This document shows, one piece after another, positions 35,538-43,754 of a stretch of DNA of 64,000 bases. The position numbers were made by a program, and so were the translations under genes. Below the pieces are notes generated by a model. It had not been told where the DNA came from, ran no database searches, and saw only the letters and a program-made list of their open reading frames with translations. Every line of letters starts with the position of its first letter. Position 1 is the first letter of the stretch. This stretch comes from Allohahella sp002354735 (lineage in GTDB: Bacteria; Pseudomonadota; Gammaproteobacteria; Pseudomonadales; Oleiphilaceae), in contig NZ_CP172312.1 of NCBI RefSeq assembly GCF_047946665.1, positions 2,914,001-2,978,000 of the forward strand. Reading direction: 5' to 3'.

Positions 35538-36052
35538 TGGCTAAAAACAAGCAAGCTGATGCTCTGAAGGCAGATGTACGAAGCGTGGAGTCGGTGGAGG
35601 CGGATGTATGTTGTGTTGTGCGCCTGAAGAATACTGCAGAACGTGCACTGCATTATATCAGTGACGTGCGTGCTACACGCTACGATGCCGCCGCCAGAAC
35701 CCTAACCTTGTCTCTATCTGACGACGGTCGCGAGGTCATTCCTGGTGCGATGGCTAAGCTGCCGGAGTTCAAGTACATAGACCCCGACAGCGAAGCAGAA
35801 ATTACCCTCCGGGTCCCGGAAAAAGTCGTGAGACTGTCGCGTTCTGGTCCTCCCGGAAAGTTGGCCTTCGAGACGCATTGGCTCAACGAGGCTGACGAAG
35901 TCATCGTTGAAGTAGGCTGGGCGGATGTCCCCTACTACGCCGACACCCGTGCCAAGGGCAAAGACACGCAACTGCCGGCTGCTCGATGGCAGCAGCACAA
36001 GACAGTGGCCAGGAAGCGAGTGGAGCGATCGAAGCAGAGCAAAGGGGATTAG
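35537..36052 (+). CDS. Small hypothetical protein, third gene of the CFI-box module
   Basis: The ATG at 35537 overlaps the previous stop (TGATG) and has GGGAGG 5 nt upstream, so it is preferred over GTG 35534. The 171-residue product has no signal or membrane segment. It seems beta-rich in the middle (RTLTLSLSDDGREV, EITLRVPEKVVRL, LAFETHWLN, DEVIVEVGW) with basic, disordered ends. I recognise no family. Tight coupling to the metallopeptidase-like gene suggests a substrate, inhibitor or chaperone. Confidence 0.65.
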   Translation: MAKNKQADALKADVRSVESVEADVCCVVRLKNTAERALHYISDVRATRYDAAARTLTLSLSDDGREVIPGAMAKLPEFKYIDPDSEAEITLRVPEKVVRLSRSGPPGKLAFETHWLNEADEVIVEVGWADVPYYADTRAKGKDTQLPAARWQQHKTVARKRVERSKQSKGD

Positions 36053-36084
36053 GGCAATCATACCATCCCCAAGAAGCGTGTTAA

Positions 36085-36696
36085 TTATTTGCTCGCCACT
36101 GCCAGCCCAGCTCCGAAGCAGATGAACGCGCCACCACCTACCCGGTTGACGACCCGGCCGCCTTTTCGGGTACCGATCCAGGCCTTCGCCAGCCCCGCTG
36201 AGCGCGCGTAAATCAGGTGAATTGCAACCACTAGCGCGCTGTAGGTGGTCACGAGCAGTGCGAACTGACCAAGGAAAGCCGAGGATAAATCGACAAACTG
36301 CGGAAAGACAGCCATAAAGAAAAAGACGGCTTTAGGATTTGTGAGCTGGAGGGCGAAGCCTTCAAAAAACTGTCGCCCCCAATGTCGCGATGAAGGCTCA
36401 GGTTGAGCCAAGCTAACCACAGGAGACAGCCAGAGTTTCAGCCCCAGGTAGACCAGGTACGCAGCGCCGATCAGTTTGAGGATAGTGAAAGCCACGGTGG
36501 AGGTAGCAAGTAATACGCCTAGACTACTGGCCGAAATGGCGGCGACCACAAACGTGGCTGAGGCTATACCAAATATTCCCGCAGTGGCGCCCGAAGCACC
36601 ATGCCGGATCGAATTGCTAAGTGTAAGCAGCACGCCCGGGCCAGGACTGAACACAGTCAGCGTGGCGATCATCAAGAAGAGGACGTAGTTTTCCAT
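36085..36696 (-). CDS. LysE/RhtB family amino-acid exporter
   Basis: The 203-residue protein has the family opening MENYVLFLMIATLTVFSPGP and about six membrane helices, with AYLVYLGLKLWLSP and LQLTNPKAVFFFMAVFPQFV as family landmarks. RhtB-type carriers export threonine, homoserine or related amino acids from the cytoplasm. Its start lies inside the end of the DJ-1/PfpI gene by 25 bp, so the two are co-expressed. The substrate is not predictable. Confidence 0.92.
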   Translation of the reverse strand: MENYVLFLMIATLTVFSPGPGVLLTLSNSIRHGASGATAGIFGIASATFVVAAISASSLGVLLATSTVAFTILKLIGAAYLVYLGLKLWLSPVVSLAQPEPSSRHWGRQFFEGFALQLTNPKAVFFFMAVFPQFVDLSSAFLGQFALLVTTYSALVVAIHLIYARSAGLAKAWIGTRKGGRVVNRVGGGAFICFGAGLAVASK

Positions 36697-37322
36697 TTCG
36701 GATCCCGGAGGTATTCTGGTGCCTGTTCATCCTTGTGGAACAACCCATACCGCATGTCCGAAGGATAGTATTCCGACTGACACTGTACCTGCCCCGCAGC
36801 CGCCTCGCCAGCTGTGTATGCGATGAAGGCGAGCATCAGGTCCATCCCGGCTGATACGCCTGCGGCACTCCAGATCGCACCGTCACGAACGTACCTCGCT
36901 TCAACGACGTCCACATCACCCAATTGCCGCAGTCGATCAAGCGAAGCCCAGTGGGTGGTCGCTTTTCGCCCCTCCAGTAAACCTGCAGCGTGAAGGATGA
37001 ACGAGCCTGTACACACAGAAAGTATCGCCCTGCAGTGGCCGGCTTGTCGCATAACGAAATCGAGCAGTGCTTGGTTAGTTACTTCCCGCCGAGTCCCCTG
37101 CCCGCCTGGCACCAGCAGATAATCTAGCGAAGGACAGTTATCGAAGGTGAAATGGGCATGTACTGAAAGGCCTTTCGCGCAGGTGACTGATGTAGATGCC
37201 TCGCTGACCGTCAGGCAATGTTCAGGCCCGCCCGCGACTTTGCTCCACATTGTGAGCATTTCCCAAGGGCCAACGAAGTCGAGCTCCTCCACGCCGTCGA
37301 ACAACAGGATGCCAAAGTTCAT
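36672..37322 (-). CDS. DJ-1/PfpI family protein
   Basis: The frame is open from 37448, but the family sequence begins at ATG 37322 (MNFGILLFDGVEELDFVGP), which has GGAG 9 nt upstream. The 216-residue product has LLVPGGQGTR, the nucleophile elbow AILSVCTGSFILHAAGLLEG and ATTHWASLDRL. The Cys in SVCTGS is the expected active residue. It resembles InhA/isonitrile-hydratase and GlxA N-domains, but no AraC domain is attached. The reaction is unknown. A candidate small RNA lies 99-181 nt upstream. Confidence 0.85.
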   Translation of the reverse strand: MNFGILLFDGVEELDFVGPWEMLTMWSKVAGGPEHCLTVSEASTSVTCAKGLSVHAHFTFDNCPSLDYLLVPGGQGTRREVTNQALLDFVMRQAGHCRAILSVCTGSFILHAAGLLEGRKATTHWASLDRLRQLGDVDVVEARYVRDGAIWSAAGVSAGMDLMLAFIAYTAGEAAAGQVQCQSEYYPSDMRYGLFHKDEQAPEYLRDPKWKTTSSS

Positions 37323-37419
37323 GATGACGTTCTCCATGCAGAGGCTGCGATGCCGGTAGTGGAGTGCAATACGAAAGGTGAGATCAAACAGGCTCAGAGC
37401 GAGCGCAGAGCTGCGCCAG

Positions 37420-37446
37420 AAACAAAGAAGGGCGATAGAATCGCCC
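37420..37446 (-). terminator. Intrinsic terminator of candidate small RNA 2
   Basis: GGGCGAT and ATCGCCC flank a short loop (37430-37446). On the minus strand TTCTTTGTT follows. It matches the terminator at 33110-33134 except in the loop and one T-tract base. Confidence 0.7.
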
Positions 37447-37503
37447 AAAAGGAAACGTCGATGATAGCTGAGGACCTGTGACAGAAATCAAAAATAATCG
37501 ACA
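37421..37503 (-). ncRNA. Candidate small RNA, copy 2 (about 83 nt)
   Basis: The element has the same minus-strand layout as copy 1: a promoter (37510-37538), about 80 nt, then a GGGCGAT hairpin with T-tract. The two promoters and terminators align nearly base for base, while the middle is largely different. This pattern is expected for paralogous small RNAs with different targets. The sequence overlaps the unused 5' part of the open frame of the DJ-1 gene. An alternative reading is a 5' leader with an attenuator. Confidence 0.55.
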
Positions 37504-37509
37504 GCGCCT

Positions 37510-37538
37510 ACTCTACCTAGACATAGACCAAATGTCAT
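37510..37538 (-). promoter_or_regulatory. Sigma70-like promoter of candidate small RNA 2
   Basis: On the minus strand, ATGACA (37538-37533; five of six bases of TTGACA) and TAGAGT (37515-37510) are 17 bp apart. The same boxes and spacing occur at 33198-33226. Confidence 0.6.
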
Positions 37539-37594
37539 AGTCTTTTTTCTCTAAAAACAATGTCAAGAACCCTGCATCAGCGCTGGCGGTGCCC

Positions 37595-38014
37595 TTATTT
37601 GGCCGTCACGACCGCCATGATAAGCTTGCCGTCCACCTTCACCGGTCCGTCTTCCTTCGCCCCTAGGGTATATTCGAAGATGCCTGTCTTCATGCCGCCT
37701 TCTTCAGCGTGCAGCATCAACATCAGCATTTCGCCGGCTTTCACGGGCTCAGTCAGTATCGCACTGACATCAGTGTTTTCGCCTTGCTTCAAAGGTGCAT
37801 AGGCGACCACAGGGCCCGGCTTCATGGCTTTATCGGTGCGATGGACGACCAGCCAACCGTTTTGCGCAGCCATCACGGTATCGGCCGTTACGGTTCCGCC
37901 AGACATGTCCTGGTCAGAACCGGTCACGGCCATGTTCGTATCATTGGCGGATGCGAAGGTGCCTGCAGCTGCCAGACCTGTTGAAAGGACAATTCGTACA
38001 CATAGATTCTTCAT
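37595..38014 (-). CDS. Exported DUF7282-like protein
   Basis: ATG 38014 follows GGAG and gives a 139-residue protein with a signal peptide (CVRIVLSTGLAAAGTFASA). The body resembles the DUF7282 domain best known from haloarchaeal surface proteins: TVMAAQNGWLVVHRTD, GENTDVSAILTEPVKAGE, MLMLHAEEGGMKTGIFEY. This is a beta-sandwich-like periplasmic module, possibly repeat-derived. Function is unknown. I name the family from motif memory only. Confidence 0.65.
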   Translation of the reverse strand: MKNLCVRIVLSTGLAAAGTFASANDTNMAVTGSDQDMSGGTVTADTVMAAQNGWLVVHRTDKAMKPGPVVAYAPLKQGENTDVSAILTEPVKAGEMLMLMLHAEEGGMKTGIFEYTLGAKEDGPVKVDGKLIMAVVTAK

Positions 38015-38316
38015 GCTCAAACTCCGTAGCGTTCTTGAGGGAAAATACCCAACAGTACTGCCCGCAATACACGGGCCAGCAGCACTGAAACTGACCGGAG
38101 ATGCTCTCTGACAGTTCAGACTGATCTGACGGGAGCTACGGAATTCATCAAATTAGGTTTCAGGTGATTCGAAATGAAAAAGTCAGCCTCTTATCGCCTG
38201 TGACACGTCTGTCATCACTTCGAACCCCGGAATCAGCAGACGACTGCACATTCGCAATACCGATGGAGTCCTCTATAGTTTAATAAATTCCTCCACGATC
38301 CACCCCGAAGTCGGTC
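38015..38316. other. 302-bp divergent intergenic region
   Basis: No coding frame is supported. An inverted repeat TGACA-CGTC-TGTCA (38201-38214) lies about 105 bp before the HD-GYP gene and may be an operator. Promoter boxes could not be chosen with confidence. Confidence 0.4.
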
Positions 38317-39573
38317 ATGAAAAAGTCCGCGGAACACTACATTAGCCTTCCTGTCGAACAGTTGGTCGTTGGCCTGTACGTCGATCTTGAGGTCGCCTGG
38401 AGTCAGCACCCATTCCTGTTCCGACGCTTCAAGATTAAGACGCTTGATGAGATTCATATTATCCAGAGTCTCGGCTTCTCAGTGGTAAAGGTCATCCCTG
38501 AACGCAGTAGCGCTGAGCCCAAAGCCGCCGCTCCGGAAAGCAGGCCTAAAGCAGCCAAATCTGAAACGAGCTCCACGATGTGGGCGAAAAAGAAACATCG
38601 CATCGAGCAGGCTGAACAGTTTCGAAATCGTCGAAGCGAATTGGCAGAGCGTTATAAAGAAGCTGTAAAGCGGGTAAAGACCTTCACCCAGGACGTGAAC
38701 AGCGCCCCAGCGAACGCCATTCGAGATGCCGACGAGGTTATCGACAGCATGATCGGAGGCTTTCAGGAAGAAGGCACGCTTGTGATGAATCTCATCAATC
38801 TGTCGGATGCGAACTTCAGCCTGTATAACCATGCGTTGAACGTTACTGTGCTCGCGCTGTCATTAGGTCGCGCCGTGCATATGCAGCCGGAAGAATTAAG
38901 ACAACTGGGGCTCGGCGCCCTGCTTCATGACATCGGCAAAGTGGATGTGCCGGGTCACATCCTTCACAAAAGAGGCAAGTTGACACCTAGCGAGGAGAAG
39001 ATTCTCGAGTCTCATCCTTTGCTGGGCTCTCGGCTGGCACAGCGAATAAAACTGCTACCGAAGGTGACTGTAGCTGCGATAGAACAGCACCATGAAATGC
39101 TTGATGGGACCGGTTTTCCTGGCAGACTCAAGGACGACGATATCGGTCTGGCAGGTCGCATCGTGGCTATCGCCAATCTGTACGACGACCTGTGTAATCC
39201 ATCTGATTTCTCCAAAGCGCTTTCGCCTAAAGCCGCACTCGCAATCCTGTATGCCAGATATCGAAACCGCCTCGATAATACGCTGGTCGAACGGTTCATC
39301 TACACCATGGGCGTATACCCGCCTGGAACCATCGTGCAGCTCAACGACGACAGTGTGGGGCTAGTCGTGGCTATCGTACCTGGAGCGCTCCTGAAGCCTA
39401 CCGTGCTGCTGTACAATCCCGATATTCCCAGCAAGGATGCCTTGCTGCTCGATCTGCAGCTTTACAACGATCTGTCCATCGAAGGCATCCTCAAACCCGG
39501 CGAATACCCACCCCGCATTTACGAATATTTCGGAATGAAAGAACGTCTGGCGTACTTTTATGACCGGTATTGA
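38317..39573 (+). CDS. HD-GYP domain cyclic-di-GMP phosphodiesterase (DUF3391 N-terminus)
   Basis: The 418-residue protein starts with a DUF3391-type domain (QLVVGLYVDLEVAWSQHPFL) and a helical linker, then an HD-GYP domain: LLHDIGKVDVPGHILHK (His204, Asp205), ILESHPLLGS, and HHEMLDGTGFPGRLK, where the GYP triplet reads GFP. HD-GYP enzymes hydrolyse cyclic-di-GMP to GMP in the cytoplasm and favour motility over biofilm. All metal ligands appear intact. A DUF6164 gene follows 42 bp later. Confidence 0.92.
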   Translation: MKKSAEHYISLPVEQLVVGLYVDLEVAWSQHPFLFRRFKIKTLDEIHIIQSLGFSVVKVIPERSSAEPKAAAPESRPKAAKSETSSTMWAKKKHRIEQAEQFRNRRSELAERYKEAVKRVKTFTQDVNSAPANAIRDADEVIDSMIGGFQEEGTLVMNLINLSDANFSLYNHALNVTVLALSLGRAVHMQPEELRQLGLGALLHDIGKVDVPGHILHKRGKLTPSEEKILESHPLLGSRLAQRIKLLPKVTVAAIEQHHEMLDGTGFPGRLKDDDIGLAGRIVAIANLYDDLCNPSDFSKALSPKAALAILYARYRNRLDNTLVERFIYTMGVYPPGTIVQLNDDSVGLVVAIVPGALLKPTVLLYNPDIPSKDALLLDLQLYNDLSIEGILKPGEYPPRIYEYFGMKERLAYFYDRY

Positions 39574-39615
39574 TTAAGATGGCACGCTGACCATTCAATT
39601 CCTGATGAGGTGCCT

Positions 39616-39960
39616 ATGCGGGAGCTGCTATTTCACTTGCGCGGCGTACCTGACGACGAAGCTGACGACGTTCGTGAGCTGCTGAAAGAAGCCGGTATCG
39701 AGTTTTATGAGACAGAGGCCGGACGCTGGAATCTCTCGGTACCGGCATTATGGCTGCCGGATGGAAGTCAGCTAGCCGAGGCGAGAGCCTTGATTGATGC
39801 CTATCAGCACGAGCGCTATGAACGGGCCCAGGCTGATCCGCCACCCAGGAGCTGGTGGGCCAATCTGCTTGAGTCACCAGTGCGGGTCATTGTTTATTTG
39901 GGCGTGATCGGCGGCGTACTCTATTTATCGACGATGCCGTTTATGGGGATTGGTGAGTGA
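39616..39960 (+). CDS. DUF6164 family membrane-anchored protein
   Basis: ATG 39616 is preceded by GAGG and gives 114 residues. The N-terminal soluble domain (LLFHLRGVPDDEADDVRELL, then ETEAGRWNLSVPALWLPDGS) is followed by one C-terminal membrane helix (VIVYLGVIGGVLYLSTMPF). The arrangement matches DUF6164, common in gammaproteobacteria. Its function is unknown. Confidence 0.85.
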   Translation: MRELLFHLRGVPDDEADDVRELLKEAGIEFYETEAGRWNLSVPALWLPDGSQLAEARALIDAYQHERYERAQADPPPRSWWANLLESPVRVIVYLGVIGGVLYLSTMPFMGIGE

Positions 39961-40045
39961 GCGGCGGTGGGTGGTCCACCGCCAGTATCGGTAACTTTAG
40001 CTATACTCCTGCAGATCCCCTCCCCTTCAGAGCACGAGAACGACT

Positions 40046-41620
40046 ATGGCACCCTCTCACTTTTTCAATCGCGTTTCGGTGGGCCTGAAATTAGCTGGCG
40101 GTTTTATCGCTGTAGTCGTTCTTGCCATTGTCATTGCAGTGACTGCCGCTTTTGCTCTGAAAGGGTATGCCGACCGATCCCTGATAGTTGCGGACGCCAG
40201 CGCCGTAGAGGCGCGGCTTCTGGATGCCCGTATCGAAGAGAAGAACTTCACCATTCGCGGAGAGCAGCGTTACCTGGATGAGGCTCTCAAAATGACAGAA
40301 AAGGCGCTGTTGCGAGTGGCCTCCTTGAGAAAGGTTCTCGTCGTTCCGGAGGACCAGCAACGTCTGACGGTGATCAATGACAGCGTAGTGGCTTATCAGA
40401 AACTACTGCCCCGTTACGGCGCCAGCGAGAACGAGTCGTCCGCCACTCGCGAGACACTTGTAAATGAGCTGGTGGAGCATGGCCGGATTGCAGTTGAGAC
40501 TGCTGCCGAATTGCAGAATATTCAGATTAAGCGAATGGAGCGGGACTACGGGCGCGCTGTCAACACTATTACCATTGCTGCAGTAACTGCCGTGGCGCTT
40601 GCTATTTTGTTGGGCTGGTTGCTCACTCGAAATGTTACGAGGCCTATCCAGGCAGCAGTAGATATTGCGGGCAAGGTTGCTGCCGGAAATCTGGCTATCA
40701 CCATCCAGAATGACCGCGGTGACGAGTTCGGTAGACTCTTCAGTGCGTTCGACACCATGGTCCACAACCTACGTGGGCTGGTCGGGGAAATTGGAACCGG
40801 CGCGAACAGCCTGGCCGCATCGTCCGAAGAACTCTCTGCGGTAACAACAGATACCAGCGCTGCGGTGGCCAATCAGCGTGACAAAACGGATCAGGTGGCT
40901 ACAGCAATGAATCAGATGGTAGCCACTGTCAGCGACATTGCTCGTAACGCAGAATCCGCCTTCGTATCTGCCAATAGCGCCACGACTACGGCATCGCAGG
41001 GCGACAAGGCAGTACGTGAGACCCTGAGCTACGTTACCGACCTCAAGAAACAGGTGGACGAGGTCATGAACCAGCTGCGCACCCTGCATGCCGACACCAA
41101 GAACATCGGTTCGATTCTGGAGGTGATCAAGTCAGTTGCTGCGCAGACAAATCTGCTGGCGCTCAATGCCGCTATCGAAGCCGCACGCGCCGGTGAACAT
41201 GGCCGAGGCTTTGCAGTGGTAGCAGATGAAGTCCGCTCTCTTGCACTTCGGACTCAGACCTCGGCTGAAGAAATTGAAAATCTGATCAATATCCTGGTTA
41301 CCAGCGCTGAAGCTTCCAATCTCAAGATGGAGCAAAGTACCAGTCTCGCCGGCCAGACGCTGGAAAGCGCCGAAGCCACCCGCGCTACGATAAAGGCGGT
41401 GGTATCTTCCGTGGAGGAGATTCGTCAGTACAACAGCCAGATCGCTACCGCTGCCGAAGAGCAGACTCTCGTCGCCGAAGACATCAACAAAAATCTTCTG
41501 GAGATCCGCGAGGAAGGTGAACAAACTGCCAGTTCTACTGAACAAATCTCCAGCTCTAGTTCTGAACTGGCGAGACTGGCGGAAGGCCTCAATGGACAGC
41601 TTGCGAAGTTTAAAGTTTAG
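40046..41620 (+). CDS. Methyl-accepting chemotaxis protein
   Basis: The 524-residue receptor has a membrane helix (LAGGFIAVVVLAIVIAVTAA), a periplasmic helical domain (about 45-175) with DARIEEKNFTIRGEQRY typical of helical-bundle sensors, a second membrane helix, a HAMP domain (NVTRPIQAAVDIAGKVAAGN) and the signalling domain with VAAQTNLLALNAAIEAARAG. It differs from the receptor at 14884 in its sensor. The ligand is unknown. Confidence 0.93.
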   Translation: MAPSHFFNRVSVGLKLAGGFIAVVVLAIVIAVTAAFALKGYADRSLIVADASAVEARLLDARIEEKNFTIRGEQRYLDEALKMTEKALLRVASLRKVLVVPEDQQRLTVINDSVVAYQKLLPRYGASENESSATRETLVNELVEHGRIAVETAAELQNIQIKRMERDYGRAVNTITIAAVTAVALAILLGWLLTRNVTRPIQAAVDIAGKVAAGNLAITIQNDRGDEFGRLFSAFDTMVHNLRGLVGEIGTGANSLAASSEELSAVTTDTSAAVANQRDKTDQVATAMNQMVATVSDIARNAESAFVSANSATTTASQGDKAVRETLSYVTDLKKQVDEVMNQLRTLHADTKNIGSILEVIKSVAAQTNLLALNAAIEAARAGEHGRGFAVVADEVRSLALRTQTSAEEIENLINILVTSAEASNLKMEQSTSLAGQTLESAEATRATIKAVVSSVEEIRQYNSQIATAAEEQTLVAEDINKNLLEIREEGEQTASSTEQISSSSSELARLAEGLNGQLAKFKV

Positions 41621-41670
41621 GTCCACCAGGTTCGCAAGATTGCTCTCCCAGTGAATCGAGTAGCTTTTCT

Positions 41671-41763
41671 ATTCGGCTCATCATTTGAGCCGAATATCGA
41701 GAACATTCGGCTCATAGGCAAAATAATCAGGCGCTCAGCCGTTGGACTGCGTAACGGCTGAGC
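41671..41763. terminator. Two stable hairpins between convergent genes
   Basis: ATTCGGCTCA-TCATT-TGAGCCGAAT (41671-41695) is a perfect 10-bp stem, and ATTCGGCTCA recurs once more as a direct copy at 41705-41714. A second perfect 11-bp stem, GCTCAGCCGTT with its complement, spans 41733-41763. Both lie between the chemoreceptor and the convergent anchor-protein gene, so they probably terminate transcription in both directions, although T-tracts are weak. Confidence 0.55.
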
Positions 41764-41772
41764 TCTCCCCTG

Positions 41773-42465
41773 TCACATTGCCTTCTTCAGCTCGCCATAG
41801 TCGCCGTTAGTTCTTAGCACCAAGGTGACATCACCAGCGTTCCGGTTGCGGAAGAACCAACCATGATTGCCGGTGAAGGCCGCTGTTATTTCACCTTCGT
41901 CGGCTGCAACGCCGCGCCCTTTTTCGTAGGAGATCGACTGCCCGCTGCCATCACCGTGGGTGTCGTAGTTGAGTGGCCCACCCTCCGTTGTCCACGAATA
42001 GCGGGCTACGGCACCTTCTTCCATCGTGAGCTTGTATTCTGTGCCTTCACCTGGCGTGAGGACGACGCGAATCTCGTCTCGCCACTTGGGTTTTGCAGCT
42101 GGTGCCGGCTCTTCGGCGGCCAGCTCGGCCTGAGGCTCAGGCGCAACGGCAGTTTCAGCCACAGGCTCAGCTGGCTCGGCCACAGGCGCGGCAGGTTCAA
42201 CTGAACCCGCTACAGCCGCCGATTCCGCCGGCTCAGCTTGCCGAGCCAACTCAGCCGCCTCCTCTTCATCGAGCTGGGCCTTGATTTCACCCATCTCCGT
42301 CAACCCGAGCATCCGGCCAAGGCCTGTCGGATCCAAAGCGTACTCGGCTGGCATGACCACGGTCACCAGCAGCACCGCTGCGACGACGGCTGCAATGATC
42401 GTTGAACGAATCAGTTTTCCAGAGCTGGGCAGCTCTTCGCGAGAAGGCATATCGTTGTTGTACAT
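41773..42465 (-). CDS. Transmembrane anchor protein with Ala/Glu/Pro-rich linker
   Basis: The 230-residue protein has an N-terminal membrane helix (LIRSTIIAAVVAAVLLVTVV), a segment ALDPTGLGRMLGLTEMGEIK, a long Ala-Glu-Pro-Val linker (about 75-120) and a C-terminal beta domain (EIRVVLTPGEGTEYKLTMEE, ending DVTLVLRTNGDYGELKKAM). The organisation is that of the 'transmembrane anchor protein' often beside HupE/UreJ genes. It is 15 bp after the HupE gene on the same strand. The C-terminal domain is periplasmic, and its partner is unknown. Confidence 0.8.
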   Translation of the reverse strand: MYNNDMPSREELPSSGKLIRSTIIAAVVAAVLLVTVVMPAEYALDPTGLGRMLGLTEMGEIKAQLDEEEAAELARQAEPAESAAVAGSVEPAAPVAEPAEPVAETAVAPEPQAELAAEEPAPAAKPKWRDEIRVVLTPGEGTEYKLTMEEGAVARYSWTTEGGPLNYDTHGDGSGQSISYEKGRGVAADEGEITAAFTGNHGWFFRNRNAGDVTLVLRTNGDYGELKKAM

Positions 42466-42480
42466 GTCTGGTCTCCAGAA

Positions 42481-43215
42481 TTAAGCGATGAAGTAGCCGG
42501 TGAGCTGATAGCCGATGAGCAAAAAGCCTGCGCTCATCAGTGCAACATTGGCGGTGTAGGCATGGCGCAAAAAACCATCGGTCTTGCGCCAGAAGCTCAT
42601 GACGATAAGGATCATGGCCAAGGCGATGAGCTGACCGATTTCCACGCCGACGTTGAAGGCGAGCAGGTTAGGCACCAGCCCGTCCGGTGAGATGTCGTAC
42701 TCGATGATTTTCGATGACAGGCCGAAACCGTGGAAGAACCCGAAGATTAACACAGCGGCCTTGGTATTGGGCTGAAAGCCAAACCAGCGCTGATAGGCAC
42801 CTAGGTTATCCAGCGCCTTGTACACAACCGACAAGCCGATGATGGCATCGATGATGTAGCTGTTGATGCCGATATTGAAGTACACCCCCAGCAGCATGGT
42901 TGTGGAATGCCCCAGCGCGAACAAGCTCACATAGATGGCGATGTGTTGCATACGGTAGAGGAAGAAGATCACACCCAGCAGGAACAGGAGATGATCGTAG
43001 CCGGTGACCATGTGCTTGGCCCCCAGATAGGTGAAGGCAACAAGGTTTACTCCAGTGATTTCCTGGATATAGCCCTTGTCGCCATGGGCCACAGCGTGGG
43101 CCAGCACTTCAGCGCTGATCCCTATCAGGCCTAGCGTCAGGAAAGCCAGTACAAGACGGTATCGCCCGGCAGCATTTCGCGCACGCCGAGACCCGTCGAA
43201 CAAAGTCGATAACAT
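42481..43215 (-). CDS. HupE/UreJ family membrane protein
   Basis: ATG 43215 has GGAG 5 nt upstream, giving 244 residues. About six to seven membrane helices follow, with the family motif GAKHMVTGYDHLLFLLGVIF containing His and Asp in the membrane. It also has FGFFHGFGLSSKI and AFNVGVEIGQLIALAMILIV, again family landmarks with His/Glu. HupE/UreJ proteins are thought to move nickel or cobalt. Its neighbours (anchor, His-rich peptide, MFS with His tail) support a metal role. Which metal is not known. Confidence 0.9.
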   Translation of the reverse strand: MLSTLFDGSRRARNAAGRYRLVLAFLTLGLIGISAEVLAHAVAHGDKGYIQEITGVNLVAFTYLGAKHMVTGYDHLLFLLGVIFFLYRMQHIAIYVSLFALGHSTTMLLGVYFNIGINSYIIDAIIGLSVVYKALDNLGAYQRWFGFQPNTKAAVLIFGFFHGFGLSSKIIEYDISPDGLVPNLLAFNVGVEIGQLIALAMILIVMSFWRKTDGFLRHAYTANVALMSAGFLLIGYQLTGYFIA

Positions 43216-43261
43216 AAAAACTCCAACAGTTTGGTTCAGAAAGCCGCGAGGCAGCGTCACT

Positions 43262-43621
43262 TCAAACAGTCAGAGTGGCTTTTGGGGGTCGTTCAAGACG
43301 ATAACGAAAACGGCGGGGGGATTCTGCGGCGAAGGGGGTATGTTGCGGCGCAGAAGATGAGAGCCCGGTGAGGAGGTGGATGGTTAGATGGAACACTGAT
43401 TCGTGGGTGTGATTGCCAGCATCATGATGGAGATGAGTATCTGACGGTTCGTCAGTGTCATCGTGACTGTGCGAGTGGTCATCATGATCAAGTGGTGCAT
43501 CAGCCAGTTCGACGAGTCCGTGAGACGCGGCTTCACCGATCACCGAAAGCGACACGCCGGCTAACGCGAGCAGCATGACGAGCAGCGGAAGCAGCTTTTT
43601 TCGGTGTATGGCCGTAATCAT
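43262..43621 (-). CDS. Histidine-rich exported peptide
   Basis: ATG 43621 starts a 119-residue protein with a strong hydrophobic segment (LLPLLVMLLALAGVSLSVIG), then a dense His/Asp stretch: DAPLDHDDHSHSHDDTDEPS and HLHHDAGNHTHES. Such patches bind transition metals. It lies 46 bp upstream of HupE on the same strand and is divergent from an MFS gene. It is probably a periplasmic metal buffer or donor. No family is known to me. Confidence 0.7.
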   Translation of the reverse strand: MITAIHRKKLLPLLVMLLALAGVSLSVIGEAASHGLVELADAPLDHDDHSHSHDDTDEPSDTHLHHDAGNHTHESVFHLTIHLLTGLSSSAPQHTPFAAESPRRFRYRLERPPKATLTV

Positions 43622-43754
43622 CTCTATCGGCTTGGGCCCGGCTATCGAGTTTGAGTTGTGCCGGAGAATACCATCCCTCCCCGAGGATAGGAACCGCTGG
43701 CCTTTTGGCCGATCTGCCGCAATACGGCTTTCATTCAATGACTTAAGGTGAGCC

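Noticed and set aside
37337..37448. Long N-terminal extension of the DJ-1/PfpI gene
   Set aside because: It would be translated through the small-RNA terminator, has no ribosome site, and family proteins begin at 37322.
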